A stretch of 9,486 nt of DNA from contig JAJOKK010000190.1 in assembly GCA_021129875.1 (NCBI GenBank), positions 1 to 9,486 of the forward strand. Reading direction: 5' to 3'. Positions 1-6,152 of this stretch are shown piece by piece (the stretch's first letter is position 1; each line of letters starts with the position of its first letter). A model generated the notes under the pieces. The model was not told the DNA's origin. It saw only the letters and a program-made list of their open reading frames with translations, and did not search any database. The translations under genes were made by a program, and so were the position numbers. This stretch comes from Candidatus Bipolaricaulota bacterium. GTDB taxonomy: Bacteria > Bipolaricaulota > Bipolaricaulia > UBA7950 > UBA9294.

Positions 1-10
1 AACAGTATAA

Positions 11-148
11 CTGTCTAGCATTAGAATTTCAAGTTGGTTTGTCGGACAGGCTCATGTCCGCCGCAAATACGCCATCAAGGGGTATGTACTAGACCGGAAG
101 CGCCTGGAGAATGGGGCATTCCTTGGCGAAGTGGGTATATTGAGCTAA
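11..148 (+). pseudogene. Decayed fragment resembling a RhuM-family protein
   Basis: The frame open from 11 to the TAA at 146-148 has no start codon. It encodes a stretch around KGYVLDRKRLENG followed by AFLGE. From memory this resembles the conserved core of RhuM-family (virulence/Fic-associated) proteins, which typically read like IKGFVLDDERLKNG...FGEDYF. The match breaks on both sides. Upstream, the neighbouring +frame (3-92) reads EFQVGLSDRL, which loosely recalls the FRIWATxxL segment that precedes the core in RhuM. Downstream, another frame reads YIEL where YFDEL would be expected. That pattern suggests a gene remnant with at least one frameshift on each side, possibly continuing left of the window. 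RhuM genes are typical accessory genes, so this would be a relic of a transferred gene. The identification rests on about 18 residues and could be coincidence. Confidence 0.42.
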
Positions 149-163
149 TGACTCACGTGCTCG

Positions 164-183
164 TGCTCATCCTTCGATGAGCA
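164..183. other. Perfect 8-bp hairpin
   Basis: TGCTCATC (164-171) and GATGAGCA (176-183) are exact reverse complements separated by the loop CTTC. No T tract follows on either strand, so this is not a standard intrinsic terminator. It lies just 3' of the RhuM-like fragment and about 50 bp before the promoter at 231-259. It may be a remnant of a terminator or an operator-like dyad; no function can be assigned from sequence alone. Confidence 0.4.
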
Positions 184-230
184 AATACTGGGCCGGAATT
201 TGGAGTGCATTTTTGGTGAGATTCTACAGA

Positions 231-259
231 TTGACTTTTCCCTGCCGAGACGGTAGAAT
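231..259 (+). promoter_or_regulatory. Near-consensus sigma70-type promoter for the glycosyltransferase-rpiB unit
   Basis: TTGACT at 231-236 and TAGAAT at 254-259 each differ from the consensus hexamer at one position and are separated by the optimal 17 bp. Transcription would begin near 266 and give an untranslated leader of about 50 nt before the ATG at 319. The leader is A-rich (around 264-277) and contains no clear Shine-Dalgarno sequence. This is the best promoter-like match I found in the window. The rest of 1-318 holds only the RhuM-like fragment and a small hairpin. Confidence 0.65.
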
Positions 260-318
260 GCAACTCAATAAATAAAGCGTTCTGGATTATCAAGCTGTCT
301 GCCCTAACTCTAAAACGA

Positions 319-954
319 ATGCCTGTGTCTGTGGTGGTGCCTGCATATAACGAAGCCTGTCGGATAGGCGCTGTTCTTCAGCCGCTCATATCCTGTCCTG
401 TTGTCGATGAAGTGATCGTCGTCGACGACGGGTCGGATGATGGGACCGCTGAGGTGGCTCGACGCTTTGATGTCTGTGTGATCTCCCTGCCGACAAACCG
501 TGGGAAGGCGGCGGCGCTCGATGCGGGGATCTCTTGTGCCCGGAACGATGTCTTCCTCTTCCTCGATGCGGACCTGGTCGGGTTAACAGCAGAGCATGTC
601 GAACGGTTGATCGACGCATACACTAGTGGAAGAGCCGATATGGTAGTCGGAGTCTTCTCAAACGGACGGACGACGACCGATATTGCACAGAAGATTAATC
701 CGTTTGCCTCGGGCCAGCGCCTGATCTCCAAGGTGATGTGGGAACGGGCAAAGGATTACGTGGGAGAGATGGACTACGGGATCGAGATGGCCCTCTCCAA
801 GCTCGCGGTCAAAGAGGGTTGGAGTAAGGAGAAGGTGGATCTGGACGGGGTAACGCACGTCTTAAAGGAAGAGAAGAGAGGTTTCTCTAAAGGGATACAG
901 GAGCGATTTAAGATGTATGGAGACATGATCAAGTGGCTTGTCAAAAAGGTTTAG
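319..954 (+). CDS. Soluble family-2 (GT-A fold) glycosyltransferase
   Basis: This 211-residue protein has the N-terminal hallmark of GT2 enzymes: SVVVPAYNE at 4-12, the nucleotide-binding DDGSDDGT at 36-43, NRGKAAALDAG at 60-70, and the metal-binding DAD at 83-85. A later SGQRLISK segment (131-138) corresponds to the region after the acceptor loop in many small GT2 proteins. There is no membrane segment, so it should be cytosolic or peripheral, moving a sugar from a nucleotide-sugar to an unknown acceptor. The basic C-terminus (around KWLVKKV) could contact membranes. The start has no clear Shine-Dalgarno sequence, but MPVSVVVPAYNE is a typical first line for the family and the promoter at 231-259 fits. 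rpiB starts two bases after the stop, so the two are co-transcribed. Donor and acceptor cannot be told; a glycolipid or glycerophosphate glucosyl/mannosyl transferase is possible. Confidence 0.88.
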   Translation: MPVSVVVPAYNEACRIGAVLQPLISCPVVDEVIVVDDGSDDGTAEVARRFDVCVISLPTNRGKAAALDAGISCARNDVFLFLDADLVGLTAEHVERLIDAYTSGRADMVVGVFSNGRTTTDIAQKINPFASGQRLISKVMWERAKDYVGEMDYGIEMALSKLAVKEGWSKEKVDLDGVTHVLKEEKRGFSKGIQERFKMYGDMIKWLVKKV

Positions 955-955
955 C

Positions 956-1381
956 ATGAAGGTCGTTATCGGCTGTGATCATGCTGGATTGGCAATGAAA
1001 GATGCGCTTATAGACCGGGTCCTCACTGACTACGAGATAATCGATTTGGGAACCGACTCGCCCACCCCGGTCGATTATCCGGATATCGCCCGCAAGGTGG
1101 CGGACGCTGTCGTCACGGGCCGGGCCGAACAAGGGATCCTTATCTGTGGGACAGGGATCGGGATGGCGATGGCCGCGGGTAAGGTGAGCGGGATTCGCGC
1201 GGCGACGTGTACTGATCCTTACTCGGCTGAACTGAGCAGGTCCCATAATAATGCCAACATCCTCTGCCTCGGGGCGCGGATCGTTGGGTTGGGGCTGGCG
1301 GAAAAGATCGTTGCAACATGGCTCTCCACCCCCTTTGCCCGGGGGCGGCACACCCGCCGGATCGAGAAGATCGAACAGTAA
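956..1381 (+). CDS. rpiB: Ribose-5-phosphate isomerase B (RpiB/LacA-LacB family)
   Basis: RpiB interconverts ribose 5-phosphate and ribulose 5-phosphate in the non-oxidative pentose phosphate pathway, in the cytosol. The 141-residue product matches the family's length. Visible motifs are the N-terminal GCDHAG (6-11), the active-site Cys64 in ICGTGIG (anion-binding loop, 63-69), His97 in SRSHNNAN, and the closing LGARIVG (105-111). I chose ATG 956 because AAAAAGG (943-949) sits 6 nt upstream and the protein then begins MKVVIGCDHAG, as in other family members. A start at 938 would add MSKRFS and is less likely. The glycosyltransferase stop is at 952-954, so translation is probably coupled. Related LacA/LacB or allose-6-phosphate isomerases cannot be excluded, but no lactose or allose genes are nearby. 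Confidence 0.93.
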   Translation: MKVVIGCDHAGLAMKDALIDRVLTDYEIIDLGTDSPTPVDYPDIARKVADAVVTGRAEQGILICGTGIGMAMAAGKVSGIRAATCTDPYSAELSRSHNNANILCLGARIVGLGLAEKIVATWLSTPFARGRHTRRIEKIEQ

Positions 1382-1483
1382 TAGGCTGGGGCAGGGATTA
1401 GGCCATCGAGAGATTGAGTAATTCAACTTGAAAGTATAGGGGTTTTTATTTTACGAGGCCTCTAATGCTCCAAGGACGTATAA

Positions 1484-1555
1484 TACGAACCCTACGAACC
1501 CTATGAACTCTATGAACTCTACGAACTCTACGAACTCTACGACCCCTATGAACTC
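1484..1555. repeat. 9-bp tandem repeat array, eight units
   Basis: Eight contiguous 9-bp units: TACGAACCC twice, TATGAACTC twice, TACGAACTC twice, then TACGACCCC and TATGAACTC. Units vary mainly at position 3 (C/T), at position 8 (C/T), and once at position 6. The array lies in the 287-bp gap between rpiB and the antiporter gene. A frame starting at 1484 would read Tyr-Glu-Pro/Leu repeats, but a TAA stands immediately upstream (1481-1483) and no start codon is available, so it is probably non-coding. A TATAAT hexamer (1479-1484) touches the first unit with no recognisable -35. The rest of the gap holds a T-rich run (1443-1452) and two small dyads: TTCCAT/ATGGAA at 1568-1587 and CTGAAG/CTTCAG at 1618-1633. 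Confidence 0.9.
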
Positions 1556-1668
1556 ATCTCTCGCCCGTTCCATCCATGTAAATGGAAAGAAGAAAACCTA
1601 GGCAGTAAGAAGACTAACTGAAGGAAGCTTCAGAGGCTACTGATTCTTAAAAGGGGTTGACTACCTGC

Positions 1669-2670
1669 ATGACCGTTCACTGGATTGCTTTTCTCATTGC
1701 TGCTGCTGCGATCATCCTTGCTGGGATCAAGCTTGCCTCCTTTGGCGAGGCGTTGGGGGAGCGGATCGGGGTTGGGCAAGGCTGGATCGGCCTCCTCTTC
1801 CTGGCAACGATCACATCTATCCCCGAACTGACGACTACAGTGACCGGCGCAGCGCTGAATATCCCCAATATATCCTTGGGAAACGCCTTTGGGAGCAACC
1901 TGTTCAACATCGCCATCATCGCGGTAATGGACATCCCCCTCCTCGGCCGCGGGCCGTTCCTCCGTCTTGTCAGGCCGTACCACGTGACGAGCGGGGGGCT
2001 CGCTGTCCTCCTTACCGTTCTCGCCATGCTGGGGATGACGATCGATCCCGGAGCAGCGATCGGGTGGGTCAGCCCGGTCAGCATACTTATCCTTATTACC
2101 TATGTTGCCGGGGTCTTTCTCCTCTACCGGATCGAGAAGCGAGACCACCGGGAGGTAGAAGGACCGCCGAAAGAGACAATGTCGCTCGGTCGCGCGATCA
2201 GCGGGTTCCTCATCTGTGGCTCCTTGATCATCGCCGCCGGCATCGTCCTGATTCATGCGAGCAGGGATATTGCAGAGGCCACCGGTCTCTCAGCCTCGTT
2301 CATGGGAGCTATCCTGGTCGCGATCGTTACCTCGCTCCCCGAGCTAGCGACCTCGATCGGAGCGCTCAGGATCAAGGCTTACGACATGATTGTCGGGAAC
2401 CTGTTCGGGTCGAATATGTTTAATATTTTAACCATCTTCTTTGCTGATCTTGCTTTCCGTCGTGGCTCGATCTTCGGCGGCTTGGGGGAAGGAATGATGG
2501 ATCAGCTGCTTGTGGCGGGCCTGGGGATCGCAATGGCAACGATCGCTACGATCGCGATCGCCTACCGTTCGAAACGCCGCGTACTCGGAATGGGTGCCGG
2601 CGCCGCCCTGCTCCTGGCTGTTTATATCATGAGTCTGTACTTAATCGTCCATCGAGGAATTCATGTTTGA
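1669..2670 (+). CDS. Ca2+/Na+ (cation/calcium) antiporter, YrbG-like
   Basis: An integral membrane exchanger, probably moving Ca2+ outward against Na+ or H+. The product is 333 residues from ATG 1669, with around ten hydrophobic segments. It shows the internal duplication of the Na_Ca_ex family: alpha-1 has ITSIPEL (ending near 54) followed by GNAFGSNLFNI (71-81). Alpha-2 has VTSLPEL (220-226) followed by GNLFGSNMFNI (243-253). The acidic residue of each PEL and the polar GSN residues form the ion site in this family. A hydrophilic loop rich in Arg, Lys and Glu (around 154-172) separates the halves. AAAAGGGG at 1649-1656 precedes both possible starts. It touches TTG 1657 directly but sits 12 nt before ATG 1669, so ATG is preferred. 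rho begins 12 nt downstream, and the stop overlaps the rho ribosome-binding site. Substrate specificity cannot be read from sequence. Confidence 0.9.
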   Translation: MTVHWIAFLIAAAAIILAGIKLASFGEALGERIGVGQGWIGLLFLATITSIPELTTTVTGAALNIPNISLGNAFGSNLFNIAIIAVMDIPLLGRGPFLRLVRPYHVTSGGLAVLLTVLAMLGMTIDPGAAIGWVSPVSILILITYVAGVFLLYRIEKRDHREVEGPPKETMSLGRAISGFLICGSLIIAAGIVLIHASRDIAEATGLSASFMGAILVAIVTSLPELATSIGALRIKAYDMIVGNLFGSNMFNILTIFFADLAFRRGSIFGGLGEGMMDQLLVAGLGIAMATIATIAIAYRSKRRVLGMGAGAALLLAVYIMSLYLIVHRGIHV

Positions 2671-2682
2671 GGTGATAGAAAG

Positions 2683-3933
2683 ATGAAACTAGCAGAGCTG
2701 CATGCAAATACAATCGATTCGCTCCAAGAGATCGCTGATGGTATGAAGGTAAGGAACGGGATGCATCTTGCCAAGGAAGACCTCCTTCGTGCGATCATGA
2801 TCCACCTTGCGAAGGATAGCGATTTAAAGGTGAGCGCCGGTGTTCTGGAGATCCTCCCTGACGGGTACGGTTTCTTGCGCAACGAGAACTGTCTCCCCGG
2901 GCGGAACGATGTCTACATTTCGCCGTCGCAGATCAAGCGTTTCGGGCTGCGGAACGGCGACTTGGTGAGCGGTCCGATCCGCCATCCAAAGAAAGATGAG
3001 CGCTACTTCGCTCTCCACAAGGTAGAACAGATCAGCGGTATCGCCCCGGAGGAGGCGCGACGTCGGCCGATCTTCCGCGATCTCACCCCACTTCATCCCA
3101 ATTCCTATTTAAAGGTGGCGCACGGGCCGGAGGAGATCTCCACTCGGATCATCGACCTGTTCTGCCCGATCGGCAAGGGGCAGCGCGGACTGCTCGTCTC
3201 CCCTCCCAAGGCGGGGAAGACGACCCTGTTGAAGGAGATCGCCAAAGGGATCAACGCCAACCATCCCGATGTGAAGCTGTTCGTCCTCCTGGTCGATGAG
3301 CGGCCGGAGGAGGTGACCGACTTTCGGCGTTCGATCGACAATGGCGAGGTGGTCGCTGCAACCTTTGACCAGGAGCCACGGCATCACACTCGCATCGCCG
3401 AACTGGTGACCAATCGGGCGAAGAGGCTGGTCGAATTGGGGCACGACGTGGTCATCCTCATGGACTCGATCACCCGTCTGGCGCGCGCCTATAACCTTGC
3501 CGTCCCTTCATCGGGGAAGCTCCTCTCCGGGGGGATGGACCCGACCGCGCTGTACAAGCCGAAGGAATTCTTTGGTGCGGCGCGCAACATCGAGGAGGGG
3601 GGGAGCCTGACGATCATCGCCACCGCCCTCGTCGATACCGGGAGCAAGCTCGATCAGGTTGTCTTCGAGGAGTTTAAGGGGACAGGGAACATGGAGCTGC
3701 TCCTCGATCGAAACCTCTCCAATAAGCGAATCTATCCGGCCATCGATATCGAACAGAGTGGGACCCGTAAGGAAGAGTTGATCCTGCCGGACAAGGTATT
3801 GAAACGCGTGTGGATTCTGCGTAAGATGGTGGGTGAACTGAACGATACGCAGACGGCGATGGAGTTGATCAAGAATAAGATGGAGGCGACAAAGGATAAC
3901 GAGCAGTTCCTTGAGCTGATGAGCAGTGACTAG
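2683..3933 (+). CDS. rho: Transcription termination factor Rho
   Basis: Rho is a hexameric RNA-dependent ATPase/translocase that dislodges RNA polymerase at Rho-dependent terminators. The 416-residue length is close to E. coli Rho, with no large N-terminal insertion. Domains in order: a helical RhoN region (1-45); an OB/cold-shock RNA-binding domain with GYGFLR (61-66) and DVYISPSQIKRFGLRNGD (76-93); then the RecA-like core. The core shows Walker A PPKAGKTT (174-181), Walker B DVVILMDS (255-262), the Q-loop LSGGMDPTALYKP (281-293), the R-loop GTGNMELLLDR (333-343), and SGTRKEEL (359-366). GAGGTGAT (2669-2676) is a good Shine-Dalgarno sequence 6 nt before ATG 2683 and overlaps the antiporter stop. 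The next gene begins inside the end of rho. There is no long leader before rho, so the leader attenuation known for E. coli rho is not visible here. Confidence 0.98.
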   Translation: MKLAELHANTIDSLQEIADGMKVRNGMHLAKEDLLRAIMIHLAKDSDLKVSAGVLEILPDGYGFLRNENCLPGRNDVYISPSQIKRFGLRNGDLVSGPIRHPKKDERYFALHKVEQISGIAPEEARRRPIFRDLTPLHPNSYLKVAHGPEEISTRIIDLFCPIGKGQRGLLVSPPKAGKTTLLKEIAKGINANHPDVKLFVLLVDERPEEVTDFRRSIDNGEVVAATFDQEPRHHTRIAELVTNRAKRLVELGHDVVILMDSITRLARAYNLAVPSSGKLLSGGMDPTALYKPKEFFGAARNIEEGGSLTIIATALVDTGSKLDQVVFEEFKGTGNMELLLDRNLSNKRIYPAIDIEQSGTRKEELILPDKVLKRVWILRKMVGELNDTQTAMELIKNKMEATKDNEQFLELMSSD

Positions 3934-4900
3934 CCAAAAGCCGATTCGCAAAGATCGTATTCTGCTGGCGATTGTGGTCCTGGCAGGGATTATCCTTCTC
4001 CCAATCCTGTTGCGGCCGCGACCTCCTGATCTGCCCCTCCCTGTTCAACAGGAGATAGAGGAGGCGCCTGTGCTCCCGCCAATCGATCCGATAATCGATC
4101 CTCCCCCTATCGAGGACCCTCTTGTTCCGCTAGACCCAGCGGAACAAGAACCCGTACCGGACCCCGCGCCTGATATTCTCACCCACACGGTCGCCCCGGG
4201 GGAGAACTTGGCCGATATCGCTGCCCTCCTTGGGGTGAGCGGCATGGAGATCATGGCCGACAACCGCCTCCTCTCCCCCGAAGAGATCGTTCCCGGGATG
4301 GCCTTGCGGGTCGCGCGGGAGGGGGCATTGCACCTGATCAGGGAAGGGGAGACCCTTACCGATATAGCCCACATCTATGACGTCTCGGTAGAGGAGATCG
4401 CCGCAGCCAATGATATCGCCGACCCAGCGCTGATCATCACCGGAGAGGAACTCCTGATCCCTCGGGGGGAAGCCTTCTTCTGGGAGGACGTGGTCCGTCT
4501 GGCACGCGGAGAGAGGATGCGGTTCATCTGGCCTCTCGAGGGGGAGGTCCGCTCCGAGTTTGGCTGGAGCATCCATCCCGTCCTTGGAACCCGCCATCAC
4601 CACAACGGGATCGACATCGCGGTCCCCACCGGAACCTCGGTCCATGCCGCGGCGAGTGGGAGGGTCTTCTTTGTCGGGGGGCACGAAGAGCTTGGAACGA
4701 TACTCGTTCTCAGTCACGCCGATGGTTTCTATACCATCTACGGCCACCTGGCAACGGCCCTGGTCTCTGTCGGACGGTTTGTAGAGGTGGGAGAGAAGAT
4801 TGCTGAATCGGGTGAGACCGGACTCGTGATCGGGCCGCAACTGTATTTCGAGATTCGCAACCGTGAGTTCCCGGTCGACCCTCGGCGCCACCTTCCTTAA
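3926..4900 (+). CDS. Membrane-anchored double-LysM protein with degenerate M23 (LytM) domain
   Basis: This 324-residue protein has a basic N-terminus (KPIRKDR), one hydrophobic segment (12-29) acting as anchor or uncleaved signal, and a long Pro/Asp/Glu-rich linker (31-84). Two LysM domains follow (about 86-130 and 135-179), then a LytM/peptidase M23 domain (about 200-321). It should lie on the outer face of the cytoplasmic membrane and bind peptidoglycan. In active M23 enzymes zinc is held by HxxxD and HxH. HxxxD is present (His226, Asp230), as is His274 in YGHL. But the usual GPHLHFEIR is GPQLYFEIR here (Gln305, Tyr307), so one zinc ligand and the catalytic His are missing. It is therefore probably inactive, like NlpD/EnvC-type amidase activators. 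GTG 3926 overlaps the rho stop by 8 nt. No in-frame ATG fits better. murA starts four bases after its end. Confidence 0.88.
   Translation: MTSQKPIRKDRILLAIVVLAGIILLPILLRPRPPDLPLPVQQEIEEAPVLPPIDPIIDPPPIEDPLVPLDPAEQEPVPDPAPDILTHTVAPGENLADIAALLGVSGMEIMADNRLLSPEEIVPGMALRVAREGALHLIREGETLTDIAHIYDVSVEEIAAANDIADPALIITGEELLIPRGEAFFWEDVVRLARGERMRFIWPLEGEVRSEFGWSIHPVLGTRHHHNGIDIAVPTGTSVHAAASGRVFFVGGHEELGTILVLSHADGFYTIYGHLATALVSVGRFVEVGEKIAESGETGLVIGPQLYFEIRNREFPVDPRRHLP
4120..4149. other. Perfect 12-bp-stem hairpin inside the linker-coding region
   Basis: TCTTGTTCCGCT (4120-4131) and AGCGGAACAAGA (4138-4149) are exact reverse complements around the 6-nt loop AGACCC. The hairpin lies in the part of the LysM/LytM gene encoding the low-complexity Pro/Asp linker, about 190 nt after rho ends. 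There is no T tract on either side, so it is not a classical intrinsic terminator. Because the linker is under weak protein constraint, the structure could serve the RNA, for example as an RNase processing site or stability boundary. It could also be a degenerate inserted palindrome. Confidence 0.6.
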
Positions 4901-4904
4901 CGTG

Positions 4905-6152
4905 ATGGAACAGCTGATCATCAGAGGGGGACGACCGCTAAGCGGGAGGATCGTTGCCGGGGGAGCGAAGAACGCCGCACTCCCAGCTTGTGTCGCCGCT
5001 CTGCTGACCGATGAGCCGATCATCTTGCATCGTATCCCCGCGCTGCTCGATGTAGCGACGATCTTGGCGACGATCACCTCATTGGGGAAACGTGTCATCC
5101 GCGATGGGGATACGGTAGAGATCAGGGGAGGACCTCTGTTGGACGGGGGGCCCTCGGCAGATTACGTGAAGCAGATGCGCGCGTCGTTCATCGTCCTTGG
5201 ACCGCTCCTCGTCCGTACCGGTCGCGCCAACGTCGACCTCCCCGGCGGGTGCAACATCGGAGGGAGGCCGGTCGATTTCCACCTGGCCGGGCTTGCTGCA
5301 CTGGGGGCGACGATCGAAGAGCGCTGCGGCGTGGTTGTTGCAACAGCGGGGCGGCTCTGTGGGACCCGCATCGTCCTCCCCTATCCTTCTGTAGGGGCGA
5401 CCCAACACTTGATCATGACCGCAGCCCTGGCCGAAGGGGAGACGGTCATTGCCAATCCCTCTCGAGAACCGGAGGTGGCCGACCTCATCTCTCTGCTCGT
5501 CAAGATGGGGGCGCGGATAGAAACGACCCCGGAAGGGATCAGAATCAGCGGGAGGGACCGTCTGCACGGGGCCGAACATACGGTCATCCCCGATCGCCTG
5601 GAGGTGGGGACCTACCTCCTCGCCGGGGCGATCACAGGCGGTGAAGTAGAGGTGGGGAACGCAGTTCCCACAGAACTCGCTGCGTTCCTCGATGTCCTGC
5701 GGGAGACCGGAATGGAGATTGTAGAGGGGCGGAATACGGTCGGACTGTCGAGCAACGGGCGACCTGATCCGGTACGGGTCAGGACGGCGCCCCACCCCGG
5801 CTTTCCCACCGATCTGCACCCGCCCTTGACCGCGCTCCTCACACTGGGGAGGGGGGAGAGCCGGATCGAAGAGACGGTCTTCGAACGCCGCTTCGGGTAC
5901 GTCCCTGAACTCAATCGGATGGGGGCACGGATTGCAACGACCGGCGACAGCGCCGTTATCGCCGGGGTGAAGAGACTTCACAGTGCCTCGGTCGATGCCC
6001 CTGACATCCGTGCCGGCGCAGCCCTTCTCCTTGCCGGGCTTGCTGCCGAGGGGAAGACCGTGATCCACAAGATCGAGCAAATCGACCGTGGTTACGCCAT
6101 GATTGAGGAGAAGCTAAAAGCTATTGGAGCGCAAATTGAACGAGAACCATAG
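4905..6152 (+). CDS. murA: UDP-N-acetylglucosamine 1-carboxyvinyltransferase (MurA)
   Basis: MurA transfers enolpyruvate from phosphoenolpyruvate to UDP-GlcNAc, the first committed step of peptidoglycan precursor synthesis in the cytosol. The 415-residue product has the family's usual length and its catalytic residues: Lys22 and Asn23 in GGAKNAALP; Cys116 in LPGGCNIGGRPVD, the residue attacked by fosfomycin in Cys-type MurA; Arg121; Asp303 in HPGFPTDL; and Arg395 in IDRGYAMIEEKL. The conserved Cys predicts intrinsic sensitivity to fosfomycin (inference). ATG 4905 is preferred since MEQLIIRGG is a typical MurA beginning; GTG 4902 directly before it, or an upstream start at 4863 inside the LysM/LytM gene, are less likely. 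There is no evident Shine-Dalgarno sequence, and the preceding stop is only four bases away, suggesting translational coupling. hflX begins within the 3' end. Confidence 0.97.
   Translation: MEQLIIRGGRPLSGRIVAGGAKNAALPACVAALLTDEPIILHRIPALLDVATILATITSLGKRVIRDGDTVEIRGGPLLDGGPSADYVKQMRASFIVLGPLLVRTGRANVDLPGGCNIGGRPVDFHLAGLAALGATIEERCGVVVATAGRLCGTRIVLPYPSVGATQHLIMTAALAEGETVIANPSREPEVADLISLLVKMGARIETTPEGIRISGRDRLHGAEHTVIPDRLEVGTYLLAGAITGGEVEVGNAVPTELAAFLDVLRETGMEIVEGRNTVGLSSNGRPDPVRVRTAPHPGFPTDLHPPLTALLTLGRGESRIEETVFERRFGYVPELNRMGARIATTGDSAVIAGVKRLHSASVDAPDIRAGAALLLAGLAAEGKTVIHKIEQIDRGYAMIEEKLKAIGAQIEREP

Noticed and set aside
1441..1456. T-rich run after rpiB as an intrinsic terminator, or TTGAAA (1428) with TTACGA (1451) as a promoter
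   Set aside because: No stable GC-rich stem precedes the T run, and the -10 match is poor, so neither could be supported.
1484..1555. CRISPR array
   Set aside because: The units are 9 bp and directly adjacent, with no spacers and no cas genes nearby.
1503..1601. Short + strand ORF reading Met-Asn-Ser/Thr repeats out of the 9-bp array
   Set aside because: It is open only because the repeat unit is a multiple of three without a stop. There is no Shine-Dalgarno sequence and no family resemblance.
1657..1668. TTG start at 1657 for the antiporter
   Set aside because: The AAAAGGGG ribosome-binding sequence would touch the start codon with no spacing; ATG 1669 fits better.
2554..2561. GCGATCGC octamer, like the cyanobacterial HIP1 repeat
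   Set aside because: I noted this octamer once and did not see it recurring. CGATC words are common here because of ATC/GTC codon preference, and nothing else suggests a cyanobacterium.
4130..6080. Two long open frames on the - strand (4130-5098 and 5079-6080) under the LysM/LytM and murA genes
   Set aside because: They are antisense to genes with clear family motifs, contain no recognisable domain, and have Arg/Pro/Gly-rich compositions typical of shadow frames in GC-rich DNA.
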